Shown: positions 1-9,025, counted from the first letter of the stretch. The stretch is DNA of 56,407 nucleotides from an uncultured Planctomycetaceae bacterium (GCA_946408825.1 CAMJTU010000025.1:1-56407), one strand, 5' to 3'. Made by a program: numbers and translations. The notes: generated by a model not told the origin, from the letters alone.

Positions 1-538
1 TATTGAAACCGATCGACGCTTCGTCTGCGTCGTATGAACCACGATTGGCGCCTTCCATTATTCCGGGGCCTCCGCCGGTACAGATTACGAGCCTGCGTTC
101 TTTGGAAACGCGGACGCCGCCTCTGTCGTCGAATTCTTCATTAAGAGGAGCGTTTTCGTGGGCGACAAGTTCGCCAAATTCGCGCGCCGTCTGATAATAC
201 TTGCTGAAATCGACGGCGTTTTGAGCTTTAGCAAGCGCTGCGACTTTTACGGGATTATTAGGTTCTTCTTCGAGTTCCTTCTCTGCAAGTTTGAGAGCGG
301 CGGCGGCGTCTTTGGGCGATTTAATGCGAGCGCTTCCAAAGACGATAATCGTGGAAAGAACGCGTTCACGTTCGAGGGTCCGTTCCACCTTGGTGTATTC
401 TGCCAACACCCGAGACTCGCGACCATACGTGCTTTTCAAGAAGTCGACGTCGTCTTCAGCAAGGCGGTAACTAACCGAATTGAGGAGACGCTGAAGATTA
501 TGCTCAACGTTGGCGACGTCGGATTTTTTGTGCGTCAT
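1..538 (-). CDS. LOG-family (TIGR00730-like) Rossmann-fold protein, C-terminus cut by window edge
   Basis: Translating the minus strand from the ATG at 538 gives about 179 residues, open to the window edge. Near residue 66 there is a VFGSAR strand, and near residue 152 the motif CTGGGPGIMEGANRG. Together these are the nucleotide-binding signature of LOG/lysine-decarboxylase-like proteins, many of which act as cytokinin-riboside phosphoribohydrolases or AMP/nucleotide hydrolases. The PGGxGTxxE catalytic motif should lie beyond the edge and cannot be checked. An insertion of about 45 residues between the first strand and the GGG motif, rich in Glu, Ala and Lys, is characteristic of the longer family members. 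The gene is transcribed divergently from the SpoIIM operon. The substrate is not predictable here. Confidence 0.75.
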   Translation of the reverse strand, partial: MTHKKSDVANVEHNLQRLLNSVSYRLAEDDVDFLKSTYGRESRVLAEYTKVERTLERERVLSTIIVFGSARIKSPKDAAAALKLAEKELEEEPNNPVKVAALAKAQNAVDFSKYYQTAREFGELVAHENAPLNEEFDDRGGVRVSKERRLVICTGGGPGIMEGANRGSYDADEASIGFN

Positions 539-571
539 GACATGTCTCCATTTGACGAGGGAAAATACCGC

Positions 572-615
572 AATTCAATTCCGGCGATTGAATTCCCGAG
601 ACTCAGAACTATAAT
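572..615 (+). promoter_or_regulatory. Predicted sigma70-type promoter with overlapping operator-like inverted repeat
   Basis: TTGAAT (588-593) and TATAAT (610-615) are separated by 16 bp and point towards the SpoIIM gene. A perfect inverted repeat, AATTCAAT and ATTGAATT with a 7-bp spacer (572-594), overlaps the -35 hexamer. It lies between two divergent genes, so a repressor site is a reasonable inference. No transcription data are available. Confidence 0.5.
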
Positions 616-736
616 ATGAGTATAGTCGTCGGAGAGGCGAAAATCAAGAGGCGCGTTCCTGAACGTGTGATCTCGTCTCTTTTTTAGTTTGCGGACGCGT
701 CAGTTCGAGACGACGCTAACGCGACAGGAGTCCTTT

Positions 737-1852
737 ATGACAATCGCCGAATTGATCGCGAGCCGAGAACCCGATTGGCGTGAACTCGAAGAACTTGCGC
801 GCGAACTTCACAAGCCGCTTTTTCGCCGTCGAACCTCGCCGGAACAGATAGCTCGTTTCTCGAGTCTTTACCGTTCCGTATGTAGCGATTTGGCGTTAGC
901 TGATTCTTATCAGTTGCCGCCTGCGACTTCTGCGCGTCTCAACGAACTCGTCGCCGTCGCGCACAACGCTTTATATCGTCAACGAGGCGGCCGAAACATT
1001 CTTTTTAAGGATATCGTCTTCTTCGAAACTCCGCGATGGATTCTTACCGACGTGACGTTCTGGATCGCGCTTTTCCTTTTCTGGGGATGTTTTTTGGTTT
1101 CGCTATATCTTGCGAAAACTGACGTTAAATTCGCTGAAGATTTACTCGGTCCTGGCACAATCGCTTCGGTTGTTCGAATGTATGAGCGTGAATTTGACGA
1201 CGACTTCATCGAACGCGTTCCTATGGCGGCTTATTATATTTCGCATAACGGAGGAATTGGACTCAAGTGCTTTGCATTTGGCATACTTGGCGCGTTTCCC
1301 GGCGTATTTATTCTTTTGAGCAACGCGGTTCAACTTGGGGCCGTATATGGGTATATGGCCGGCCCAGAAGCGCCGCTTGACGCGTCGCGTCGCTTTTTCG
1401 AGTTTACTTTGGCGCATGGGCCGTTTGAACTTACCGCGATAACGCTGTCGGCCGCAGCCGGAATGCGAATGGGGTTAGGTCTTGTTATGACGCGTGGATA
1501 TACGCGAATTGAATCGTTGCGACGCGCGACAATTAAGGCGTCCCCAATGATTTTTGTCGCCTTTATTTTTTTCTGTGTCGCCGCGTCGATCGAGGCGTTT
1601 GTTTCACCCAATCCGATGACGTGGTTGGAAGGCTCTTTTCTTTCGTCCTTACTAATCAAGAAGACAGTGTTTTGGCTCTCGACCGTTGCGTTATTGGTTT
1701 ATTTTTTCGGACTTGGCGGACTTGCAATTTTGCGCCGATACCGTAGCGTGACCTTCGGCGAAGCTTTCCGTTCCTTCTGGAACGCCGCGCTTGATTTCCG
1801 TAGCGATCGAGTTGCAATCGACGGGACGGAATCAAGTAAGAGTTCTTCGTAA
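737..1852 (+). CDS. SpoIIM-family (DUF95) integral membrane protein
   Basis: The 371-residue protein has a soluble helical N-terminal part of about 110 residues, then roughly six hydrophobic segments. The hallmark of the stage II sporulation protein M family is visible around residues 180-225: a conserved Asn in ISHNGGIGLKCFAFG followed by a glycine-rich membrane stretch. The start at 737 is preferred over an in-frame codon at 689, because an AGGAG ribosome-binding site sits about 7 nt upstream and family similarity begins there. In planctomycetes this gene usually sits beside DUF4129/DUF4350 genes, as it does here. Sporulation is not implied; the family is widespread and probably acts in envelope assembly or transport. 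Confidence 0.8.
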   Translation: MTIAELIASREPDWRELEELARELHKPLFRRRTSPEQIARFSSLYRSVCSDLALADSYQLPPATSARLNELVAVAHNALYRQRGGRNILFKDIVFFETPRWILTDVTFWIALFLFWGCFLVSLYLAKTDVKFAEDLLGPGTIASVVRMYEREFDDDFIERVPMAAYYISHNGGIGLKCFAFGILGAFPGVFILLSNAVQLGAVYGYMAGPEAPLDASRRFFEFTLAHGPFELTAITLSAAAGMRMGLGLVMTRGYTRIESLRRATIKASPMIFVAFIFFCVAASIEAFVSPNPMTWLEGSFLSSLLIKKTVFWLSTVALLVYFFGLGGLAILRRYRSVTFGEAFRSFWNAALDFRSDRVAIDGTESSKSSS

Positions 1853-1898
1853 CGGTAGAGCGTATGTTTGAAAGTATTGGCTCCTTCTAACCTTCAGT

Positions 1899-2930
1899 AT
1901 GACGATGCAAATGGATTCACGGCAAGACGACCCGCTGTCGAACTGGAAACGACCAAAGATTGTCGTGCGAAAACGTACTCTTAACGAGATTCGCGACTTG
2001 GCGATTCGGATCATTTGTACAGATTACAAGCCGCTTGTGTTCTACTATGCTGTTTTAGGCGCGCCAGTCTTGTTGATTGATTACGTTCTTTGGTTCTTTC
2101 TCGGGTGGAATGGGATTCATTCAGCCAGATCCGCCGACTATTTTTCTGTTTTTTCTATTCTAGACGACGTGGTTTCGTGTTCTGGACTTATTTTTTTCGT
2201 TTGGTTGGTCATTACGTATGAGACAGCGTTTGTCGGTTCGCTTGTGACGGAATATCTCGGACTTTGGCTTTTCGCCGGCGATTCTGATATTCGCGTTAAG
2301 AGCGTCTTTAAGGCTTGGTGGGAACGCAAATTCCAGCTTTTTTATTATCTTGTTTTTACTCGTCCTATTCGCTCGGGAGCGTTTTATCCTGAGACGATTT
2401 TGCTCGAACGACATCCTTTTTTCAGAAAATCGGGGCGTATATCGACGTGGCGTCGCGTCCGGAATATTAAGTCTGGCGGCGTGGGGGCGGAAGCTTTTTT
2501 CGCTTTTTGGCTTGCCGAATTTTACGTCTTTTCGGGATTTTTGACGGGGTGGGCGACGTTGTTTTACCTGACGACGATGGTCGTCGACGATAAGTTTCTC
2601 GCATTTTTTTTATCGTCGACGCTCTTTTTTCCTCCGTTTCTCATGGCATGTCGTCTTTTCAACGTCGTCTATAATTTCTGTTATTATGTAAACTATCGGA
2701 TCTCTTGCGAAGGATGGGACGTTGATTTGACCTTTAAGACAGAACTGGCAAGGTATCGAGAATCTTCCGACAGTTCCTCCGCGTCCTCTCCGACTTCGCG
2801 TTCGAGGACGCTTGGAGCCCTTGTCCTTGAGCCTGAAACGCCGTCTTTGCTAGATTCCTCGTCTGAAGGCGTCGCCCCGTCGATTTCGACTTCAGATGGC
2901 AACGACGGCAATATAGGGGGCGAGCAATGA
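1899..2930 (+). CDS. Unknown multi-pass membrane protein of the SpoIIM-DUF4129 cluster
   Basis: The 343-residue protein has an N-terminal cytoplasmic segment, four or five hydrophobic helices (about residues 45-70, 85-110, 205-230 and 235-260), and a Ser/Glu-rich disordered tail from about residue 285. The segment RISCEGWDVDL after the last helix resembles a motif seen in planctomycete membrane proteins encoded between spoIIM and DUF4129 genes. I know no function for it. Its stop overlaps the next start by four bases (ATGA), indicating translational coupling. The start is uncertain: ATGs at 1899, 1905 and 1911 are all possible and none has a convincing ribosome-binding site. Confidence 0.65.
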   Translation: MTMQMDSRQDDPLSNWKRPKIVVRKRTLNEIRDLAIRIICTDYKPLVFYYAVLGAPVLLIDYVLWFFLGWNGIHSARSADYFSVFSILDDVVSCSGLIFFVWLVITYETAFVGSLVTEYLGLWLFAGDSDIRVKSVFKAWWERKFQLFYYLVFTRPIRSGAFYPETILLERHPFFRKSGRISTWRRVRNIKSGGVGAEAFFAFWLAEFYVFSGFLTGWATLFYLTTMVVDDKFLAFFLSSTLFFPPFLMACRLFNVVYNFCYYVNYRISCEGWDVDLTFKTELARYRESSDSSSASSPTSRSRTLGALVLEPETPSLLDSSSEGVAPSISTSDGNDGNIGGEQ

Positions 2931-5758
2931 AAACTGGCTTTAATGTCCACGACCGCGCGTCATACTTGTCTTCCGGTCGAATCGGAATCGCTACGTTGAT
3001 TTTGGCTATTGGCGTTTGGGCGAACGTCACGGCGTGCGTCGCCTCTCAAACCCCCGCTGTTTCCGCCGACGAAAGTAAGACGGAAAAGAATTTTGAAAAA
3101 GCCGCAAAAAAGTTTTCGCCTCCGTGGTATTCGATAAAGGAGGACTCCGTCGTTTTTTTACCAAAAGAGAAAGAGCGAGCGAACGATACGAAACCGAAAA
3201 ATGGAAACGAGGAGGGAAAAGCGCTCAAAGAAAAGAACTCCGTCGGTTTTCATGAAGTTTTGCGCGTTTGGCTGCCGGTAGCGTGTCTCGTCGTTTTGCT
3301 TGCGGTTCTCGTGTGGTTTGGGGTAAGAGCGTTGCGCGAACGCGCCGCCCTGCGACGTTTCAGAGAAGGGGAACTTCTTCGACGGAAGAGACGTATTGAA
3401 ACGCTCGCCGTCGAGGCGCGCGACCGATATGACGACCTAGACGCCGCCGCCGAAGAGGCGCTCGCGCTCGGCGATTTACGTTCCGCGCTCATCTTTTTCT
3501 TCAGTTGGATCCTTGTGGAGATGGATAAGCACGACGTCGTCCTGCTCGACAAGGGAAAAACGAATCTTGAATATTGGCGTGAACTCGAGAGTAGACCACG
3601 TCTTCGCGATCTTTATCGCGAGATCATGGGCAAGTTTGAACGCGTCTATTTTGGCGGTTTTTTGATTTCTCGTTCAGATTTTGACAAGGTTTGGCGTCTT
3701 CGCGAGTCCTTCTCCGAGATGATGCTTGAAGAGGACGAACGCAAACGTCGACTTGAGAAAGAACGAGAGGAAGCGTTTCGTCGCGCCGCCGAGAGAAATT
3801 GGCGTGGACCGAAGACCATGCTGGTCCTTCTGGCGTCGCTTATCTTCTTCTCCTCTGTCTTTGGATGTTCGAAACCTGTTTGGAGAGACGCATATTCTAG
3901 AGCCGGCACAAGCATTCCTATGCCAAACAGCCTTAACGGTTATGACGTTTTCTATCGGTATTGTCAGTTACAGAATCGCGGACGCGTAAGACTGCTTCGC
4001 CTGTATAACGACGACTTCGACTCCTGTGACACGATCGTATGGTTTTGTTCCGGATATGGATTTGAAACCGAGGGCGTTTGGAATTTGACGTCTCCTCACA
4101 AACAGGATTATTTGGCTCGCTCGAGAGTTTCTTCAGATTTTGACAAAGAGGTTCGTGGAACGGAAGACGAAGAGTTAGACGATAGGAGCTTACTTAACTC
4201 TGAGCGCGCTAAAGCTTGGCTCGCTATGATCGAAAGGTATGCTAACGCCAAGGAAAACGACTGGACGCAGTTCTATATTCCGCGCTCAAACAGATATTTT
4301 CACACTCCTGACGCTTTTCCCCTTATCATTGGTTCATTTCCTTATGATAACGTAACTGATTCGCCTTCTGAGGCGAGGACGAGTTCTCGGGATCGTCTTT
4401 GCGAATGGCTCAAGGCTAAACCCGGTCGAAAGTGCGTTGTCGTCTTGGTCGATCAGAATAGCGCTTGGGACTATTGGCGCGCCGCTCGACGTGAAGTCGA
4501 ACGAGTTTATAGCGAGCCGTTGAAGAGCAAATACCTCAAAGAAAGCGACAAGCGTCTTGAAGGGATGTTAGATCATGACATGTTTTCGAATCAATACGCT
4601 AGTCCCCCACAGACTTTTGCCAAAGATGCAAAAGAACTTATGAAAGTTCGTTCGCGAGAGGCAAACGAGATAAAACTCCTTCTGTCGGAGTTGAGAGATT
4701 CTTTCGACGACGTCGCGCTTGTCGACGAGGTTCTTAAACGTCGAGAAGCGGCGTTGAATACACGTCTAGGCGATTTGGATTCTGTCGAATCTCCGGACGG
4801 TTTTCCTAATTCTGTCGAAGGTTTTCAAGAGGACGAGTCGTCCGGTTCAAATTCAGAACAAATCGACGACGGGGACGAATCGGAAGTTGTTTTTGACGAG
4901 AACGAGGAAATCTCGGATGAGGATATTCCTCATCCTACGAGAACTCGTGCAGAGAATCGTCACATGTTTAACGACGAAGAATTCTACCAACTTGGCGTTG
5001 ACTTTGGCGACTTTTGGGAGTCGGGCGTCGCCGACGGCGATCCAGAACTTTGGTTTCGACAGTATTTTGTCGAAACGTCGTCTTTTACCGAACCTCCTTT
5101 GGTTCGTTTTTCAGGCGATCCGTCGTGGACGTCGAAACTTCCAGAAGTATCGCCCCTCCGCGAACGCTATAAGCTTGTTCCATGCGAAGGTACGGAAACT
5201 GTGTTGGCTTTAGGCGATTTTCCGCTTGTTTGTCGTCGTAAAGTCGGCGACAGCGAAGCAATCCTGGCGAACACAACGTCGTTTCTATCGAACTTTGGAC
5301 TTACCGATCCAACAAATCGTAAGATCGCCGCTCTGCTTGAAAGTGAATTTACTTCTAAGGGCGATATTGGTTTTCTCGTGTCCGACACGTTTTTCTATGC
5401 TTCTCGCGTCGAAAGGAGAGGATATCGTCATGAGAAACCCGAGGGACGTTTTACGCTAACGCAAGCGACCCCTTTTACAATTTTGGTTTGGCACGCCGTC
5501 GTTTTAGCGATAATCGCTGGGTTTTGCGCATGGCCAATCTTCGGACGCGCTAGGCGCGTCGTTAGAGATGAGACGAGTGATTTTGGCCTGCATGTCGACG
5601 CTACCGCGCGGTTACTTCGTAACGCAGATTCCGTGTCATGGGTTCGCGAGCAGATTGACGCATGCCGAAATTTTAGAAAGCGGGACCGACCTTGGGGCGG
5701 TTTCCAATCGTCCGAGTCTCTCGACGAACAGAATTCAAACGCCTCAAAGCGAGAATAG
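2927..5758 (+). CDS. DUF4129-DUF4350 fusion membrane protein
   Basis: This 943-residue protein appears to join two genes that are normally separate. Residues 1-40 hold a signal or membrane anchor and about 110-135 a transmembrane helix. Residues 155-270 contain the DUF4129 pattern, including ALIFFFSWILVEMDKHDVV and a conserved FERVYFGG stretch. A second hydrophobic segment (about 300-320) then starts a DUF4350-like part: a SLNGYDVFYRYC opening, DTIVWF, and later extracytoplasmic sequence with a long acidic linker (about 620-680). A final transmembrane helix lies near residue 850. It is coupled to the preceding gene by an ATGA overlap. In other planctomycetes a MoxR ATPase and a DUF58 gene are commonly part of this system; neither lies downstream here. 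Confidence 0.7.
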   Translation: MKTGFNVHDRASYLSSGRIGIATLILAIGVWANVTACVASQTPAVSADESKTEKNFEKAAKKFSPPWYSIKEDSVVFLPKEKERANDTKPKNGNEEGKALKEKNSVGFHEVLRVWLPVACLVVLLAVLVWFGVRALRERAALRRFREGELLRRKRRIETLAVEARDRYDDLDAAAEEALALGDLRSALIFFFSWILVEMDKHDVVLLDKGKTNLEYWRELESRPRLRDLYREIMGKFERVYFGGFLISRSDFDKVWRLRESFSEMMLEEDERKRRLEKEREEAFRRAAERNWRGPKTMLVLLASLIFFSSVFGCSKPVWRDAYSRAGTSIPMPNSLNGYDVFYRYCQLQNRGRVRLLRLYNDDFDSCDTIVWFCSGYGFETEGVWNLTSPHKQDYLARSRVSSDFDKEVRGTEDEELDDRSLLNSERAKAWLAMIERYANAKENDWTQFYIPRSNRYFHTPDAFPLIIGSFPYDNVTDSPSEARTSSRDRLCEWLKAKPGRKCVVVLVDQNSAWDYWRAARREVERVYSEPLKSKYLKESDKRLEGMLDHDMFSNQYASPPQTFAKDAKELMKVRSREANEIKLLLSELRDSFDDVALVDEVLKRREAALNTRLGDLDSVESPDGFPNSVEGFQEDESSGSNSEQIDDGDESEVVFDENEEISDEDIPHPTRTRAENRHMFNDEEFYQLGVDFGDFWESGVADGDPELWFRQYFVETSSFTEPPLVRFSGDPSWTSKLPEVSPLRERYKLVPCEGTETVLALGDFPLVCRRKVGDSEAILANTTSFLSNFGLTDPTNRKIAALLESEFTSKGDIGFLVSDTFFYASRVERRGYRHEKPEGRFTLTQATPFTILVWHAVVLAIIAGFCAWPIFGRARRVVRDETSDFGLHVDATARLLRNADSVSWVREQIDACRNFRKRDRPWGGFQSSESLDEQNSNASKRE

Positions 5759-5885
5759 AGTATTTACCGCGCCGCCATCGTGGTTTCTTGGTCAGCCTAC
5801 GTCTTCGGCAAGTTGATCAAGAATATCGGGGAGGCGTCGCTGTTTGCGTCGTCGTCAAGGCGTCCACGATTTAAGAGGTTTTTGT

Positions 5886-7034
5886 GTGGAAGAAGAACGT
5901 CCTTACAGACCGTTGCTTTCGTATACAAAAGACGATCTTGCCGCGTTGTTTGGCGAGTTAGGATTGCCTTCATATCGTGTTGGTCAAACGCTTCGTTGGA
6001 TCTATTCGAGAAAGACGGCGCGTTTTTCCCAAATGACGGATATTTCTAAAGAAACGCGTTCGGCGTTGACGCGTCTTTTTTCACGTCCGCCAGTTCACGA
6101 GGACGGATTTAGACCTCTCCTGATTCAAGACGGTTCTCAAACGCCCGTCGAGCCTGACGATTTTGACGCGGCAGATTCTGTTCTTGAAGGGCGGCTTGTC
6201 GCGCGGTCTGTTTCTTCAGACGGTTCCGAAAAACTTCTTATCGAGTGGCGCGACGGTCGTCGCGTCGAGTGTGCGCTCCTGCGTGACGACCGTGATCATC
6301 GCACCGCATGTGTGAGCGTTCAAGTTGGCTGTGCGATGGGATGTGCGTTTTGCGCGAGCGGACTCGGCGGTTTTGTTCGTAATTTGACGACGAGCGAAAT
6401 TGTCGAACAACTTCTACGGCTTAATGCGTTGACTGAAAAGGACGAGCGATTGACGCATATCGTCGTTATGGGCACTGGCGAACCGACTCTCAATCTTGAC
6501 GCGCTTTTGCCCGCTCTTGATATAGCGACTTCTTCGGATGGACTCGACGTTGCCAATCGCAGGGTGACGATTTCTACTGTCGGAATTCCAGCAGGAATCC
6601 GTCGGCTCGCAGACGCTAAAGTTCCGTATAAGCTCGCGGTTTCACTTCATGCGCCGAACGATCAGATTCGCGATCAGATTATGCCTCAAAACCGCGTCCA
6701 TCCCATCGCCGAGGTTCTTTCGGCGGCGGACTATTTCTTTCGTTCGACCGGGCGTCGCGTAACGTTTGAATATATCCTTCTTGATGGGATTAACGCGTCG
6801 TCAGAGAACGCGCTAGAACTCGCCCAACTCCTGAAAAAAAGAACGGCGATCGTCAATGCGATACCCTATAACCCATCGCCAGAATTTTCGTTTCGAACGC
6901 CTTCAAATTCGACAATACGACGTTTTGTCACAACGCTAGAGGAGGCGGGAATACAGGTTAAGGTTCGTTTCAAAAAGGGAGATCGAATCAACGCGGCGTG
7001 CGGGCAGTTACGCTGGAGTCTTCGCGAGCGCTGA
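5886..7034 (+). CDS. rlmN: 23S rRNA (adenine2503-C2)-methyltransferase RlmN, radical SAM
   Basis: RlmN uses radical SAM chemistry to methylate C2 of adenine 2503 in 23S rRNA, and also A37 of some tRNAs. The CxxxCxxC cluster-binding motif reads CAMGCAFC near residue 150. It is followed by GTGEPTLN, FEYILLDGIN and, near the C-terminus, a Cys in NAACGQL that fits the cysteine methylated during catalysis. The N-terminal HhH-like region (LGLPSYRVGQTLRWIYSRK) is also typical. I choose the GTG at 5886 because TAAGAGG lies 7 nt upstream; an upstream ATG at 5844 would add 14 unrelated residues. The length of 382 is normal for the family. Confidence 0.93.
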   Translation: MEEERPYRPLLSYTKDDLAALFGELGLPSYRVGQTLRWIYSRKTARFSQMTDISKETRSALTRLFSRPPVHEDGFRPLLIQDGSQTPVEPDDFDAADSVLEGRLVARSVSSDGSEKLLIEWRDGRRVECALLRDDRDHRTACVSVQVGCAMGCAFCASGLGGFVRNLTTSEIVEQLLRLNALTEKDERLTHIVVMGTGEPTLNLDALLPALDIATSSDGLDVANRRVTISTVGIPAGIRRLADAKVPYKLAVSLHAPNDQIRDQIMPQNRVHPIAEVLSAADYFFRSTGRRVTFEYILLDGINASSENALELAQLLKKRTAIVNAIPYNPSPEFSFRTPSNSTIRRFVTTLEEAGIQVKVRFKKGDRINAACGQLRWSLRER

Positions 7035-7072
7035 ATATTCTCCTTCGTCCTGTTCATCTTGGGAGAAGTTAA

Positions 7073-8020
7073 ATGCGAATCGACGTTTTGGAAGACGGTT
7101 CTTTTTATCGAGTTTGGGCGCCCGCAAAAATCAATCTTTTCTTCGAAGTATTAGGGAAAAGGCCTGACGGCTATCACGAGATTGAAACGCTTGTCGCGCC
7201 GATTAGTCTCTATGACAGACTCGATTGTCGTTTCTTTAAATCTGACGAACCTGGCATTACGCTTGAATGCGTTGATGAAACTGGTCGCCGGCGTTTAGAC
7301 GTTCCATGCGACGACTCGAATCTTGTCGCGAAGGCGTATCATGTTTGGCGCGAAGAAATGAAGAAAAACTTTTTCTACGATAAGCCGCTTAGCGCTCATG
7401 TAAAAATTTTTAAAAAAATTCCCACAAAAGCGGGATTAGGCGGAGGATCTAGCGACGCCGCAGCGTTCCTTTTGGTGTTAAAGCGTCTAGGCGGGGTCTG
7501 CATATGCCGAGACTGGCTTTGCGAGGCGGCAGGGCGCCTTGGCAGCGACGTCGCTCTCTTCCTCGAAGAGGGCGCTTCTGCGGGGCGTGGCAGAGGCGAG
7601 CGCGTCGAGTCCTTTAAACTTCCCGAACTGTGGGCGACAATTGTTAAACCTTCGTTTGGACTTTCGACCTCGGAGGTGTACCGGCAGTGTTCAACGATAG
7701 TTGGCAGGCCGCGACGATCTCTTGACGACGTTTTACGTGCGTTACGAGGGTACGAAGGCAGTTGTTTCGCCGAGTTTTTTTCGAGGTATGTTTTTAATCG
7801 ACTTGAGGAGGCCGCTTCGCTTTTGTGGGACGGAGTGGATTCTTGGAAGTCGACGCTAGGCGCCATTCCAGAAACGCTTGTCGCGCAGATGTCAGGGAGC
7901 GGAACCGCTTTTTTCGCGCTTTGTACTTGTGAAGAGACCGCGAAACGTGTTGCGACGGCAGTCCGTGCTTCGGGGCTTTGGAATTCTGTCGAGGATGTTT
8001 TTGTGGTTCGAACTTTGTGA
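7073..8020 (+). CDS. ispE: 4-diphosphocytidyl-2-C-methyl-D-erythritol kinase
   Basis: IspE phosphorylates the 2-hydroxyl of CDP-methylerythritol in the non-mevalonate (MEP) isoprenoid pathway. The protein opens with APAKINLFFEVLGKRPDGYHE, the usual N-terminal signature with the catalytic Lys, and has the GHMP-kinase ATP loop KAGLGGGSSDAA near residue 120. A third GHMP motif, QMSGSGTAFFAL, is near residue 270. Its 315 residues are slightly longer than the usual 280-300. A GGGAGAAG ribosome-binding site precedes the ATG. An ispE-spoVG neighbourhood also occurs in Firmicutes. Confidence 0.93.
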   Translation: MRIDVLEDGSFYRVWAPAKINLFFEVLGKRPDGYHEIETLVAPISLYDRLDCRFFKSDEPGITLECVDETGRRRLDVPCDDSNLVAKAYHVWREEMKKNFFYDKPLSAHVKIFKKIPTKAGLGGGSSDAAAFLLVLKRLGGVCICRDWLCEAAGRLGSDVALFLEEGASAGRGRGERVESFKLPELWATIVKPSFGLSTSEVYRQCSTIVGRPRRSLDDVLRALRGYEGSCFAEFFSRYVFNRLEEAASLLWDGVDSWKSTLGAIPETLVAQMSGSGTAFFALCTCEETAKRVATAVRASGLWNSVEDVFVVRTL

Positions 8021-8095
8021 ATGAATCAGGATATACGACGGCGTAGGAGTCTCCTTTGAGGCGGGTCAGTTCAAACGTCGTTCTTGGATGGAAAA

Positions 8096-8533
8096 ATGAA
8101 AATTACGGACGTTCGAATTAAATTGGTCGGCGGCGATTCGGGTCGCAGTCGGCTCAGGGCTTTTTGTACTCTGATCTTTGACAATGCCTTTGTCGTAACG
8201 GATTTGAAGATTCTTGAAGGCGATCAGGGGTATTTTGTGGCGATGCCGAGCCGTAAGATTACGTTCCATTGTCCTTACTGCCGCCATAAAGTCATTGTCG
8301 GTTCGAATTATTGCAGTTCCTGCGGCGAGAGCGTTTCTAACGCCGAGGTCGCCCGTATGCTTGCCGGTTTAAATCCAAGCAAGCAGTTTGTGGATATTGT
8401 GCATCCGATTAATACCGCGAGTCGCGAATATATTCACAATGCTGTTGTCGAAGCGTATCGACGTGAATTAGAACGCGCCGCGTTACCCGGTTACGTGTCG
8501 AATTACGACGATATGTTTGCCGCCGATCTGTAA
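8096..8533 (+). CDS. spoVG: SpoVG-family nucleic-acid-binding protein with inserted zinc ribbon
   Basis: The N-terminus (MKITDVRIKLV) and the core LRAFCTLIFDNAFVVTDLKI match SpoVG, a small site-specific DNA/RNA-binding regulator. Between the conserved AMPSRK and DIVHPIN blocks, which are nearly adjacent in Bacillus SpoVG, there is an insertion containing CPYC and CSSC pairs. This is a treble-clef or ribbon zinc site at about residues 57-78. The ATG at 8096 is chosen over a TTG at 8084 because the family starts with MKITDV. It is the last gene before a strong terminator. Regulation of cell division or gene expression is known for other SpoVG proteins but is only inferred here. Confidence 0.85.
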   Translation: MKITDVRIKLVGGDSGRSRLRAFCTLIFDNAFVVTDLKILEGDQGYFVAMPSRKITFHCPYCRHKVIVGSNYCSSCGESVSNAEVARMLAGLNPSKQFVDIVHPINTASREYIHNAVVEAYRRELERAALPGYVSNYDDMFAADL

Positions 8534-8571
8534 TTACTGTTCCTGTTTTATATTTTGCATCTGCTTTTGAA

Positions 8572-8617
8572 GGCTCCGACGTGACGTTCGTTTTCGTCGG
8601 AGCCCTCTCTTTTTTTA
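8572..8617 (+). terminator. Rho-independent terminator after spoVG
   Basis: A perfect 10-bp stem, GGCTCCGACG (8572-8581) and CGTCGGAGCC (8595-8604), is followed by CTCTCTTTTTTT. It closes the rlmN-ispE-spoVG transcript. Confidence 0.9.
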
Positions 8618-9025
8618 AGACAGTTTGGCGCTCTTCCACGACGGCGTTGTTCTTCCCTAACTGCCAATTTGACGTCAAAATATTTGAAGACGACGTCTAT
8701 GACCAAGAAAGTTTTCTCTTTTATTTTCTTTTTCTGTTTTAACACGTTGAAAAGGTGATAATATATTTACCAATTTTTAAATGAATAATAAGTTTACTAT
8801 GAAAAAAAGAGACGTGGCATGATTTGGCGTCGAATGTGCTTTCTCTTGTCTTAAATGTCTGGGGCTTGTTACGAGCGTCTGGCGTTTCATCGTAGAATTT
8901 GAAATTCAAAATTAGCTTATGTTCGTGACGAACTGGTCGACTTCGTTCTGTTCGTCAGTCTTGTGTCGCTATGCTAGGCTTGGACATTAAGCTTTACAAA
9001 CATCTTACATAAGGAGATTTCCGCA
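8618..9025 (+). promoter_or_regulatory. Upstream regulatory region of groEL1 with two palindromes
   Basis: No gene is visible in this A+T-rich stretch. It contains two perfect odd-length palindromes about 14 bp apart, GAATTTGAAATTC (8895-8907) and GTTCGTGACGAAC (8921-8933), placed about 95-130 bp before the groEL1 start. The classical CIRCE element (TTAGCACTC-N9-GAGTGCTAA), which binds HrcA, is absent. These palindromes are candidate operators for a different heat-shock regulator. The AAGGAG ribosome-binding site of groEL1 is at 9011-9016. Confidence 0.4.

Noticed and set aside
158..619. 153-codon plus-strand frame at the left edge
   Set aside because: The opposite strand encodes a clear LOG-family protein over the same bases, so this frame is its shadow.
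8618..9025. CIRCE/HrcA operator upstream of groEL1
   Set aside because: The TTAGCACTC-N9-GAGTGCTAA pattern is absent; only unrelated palindromes are present.
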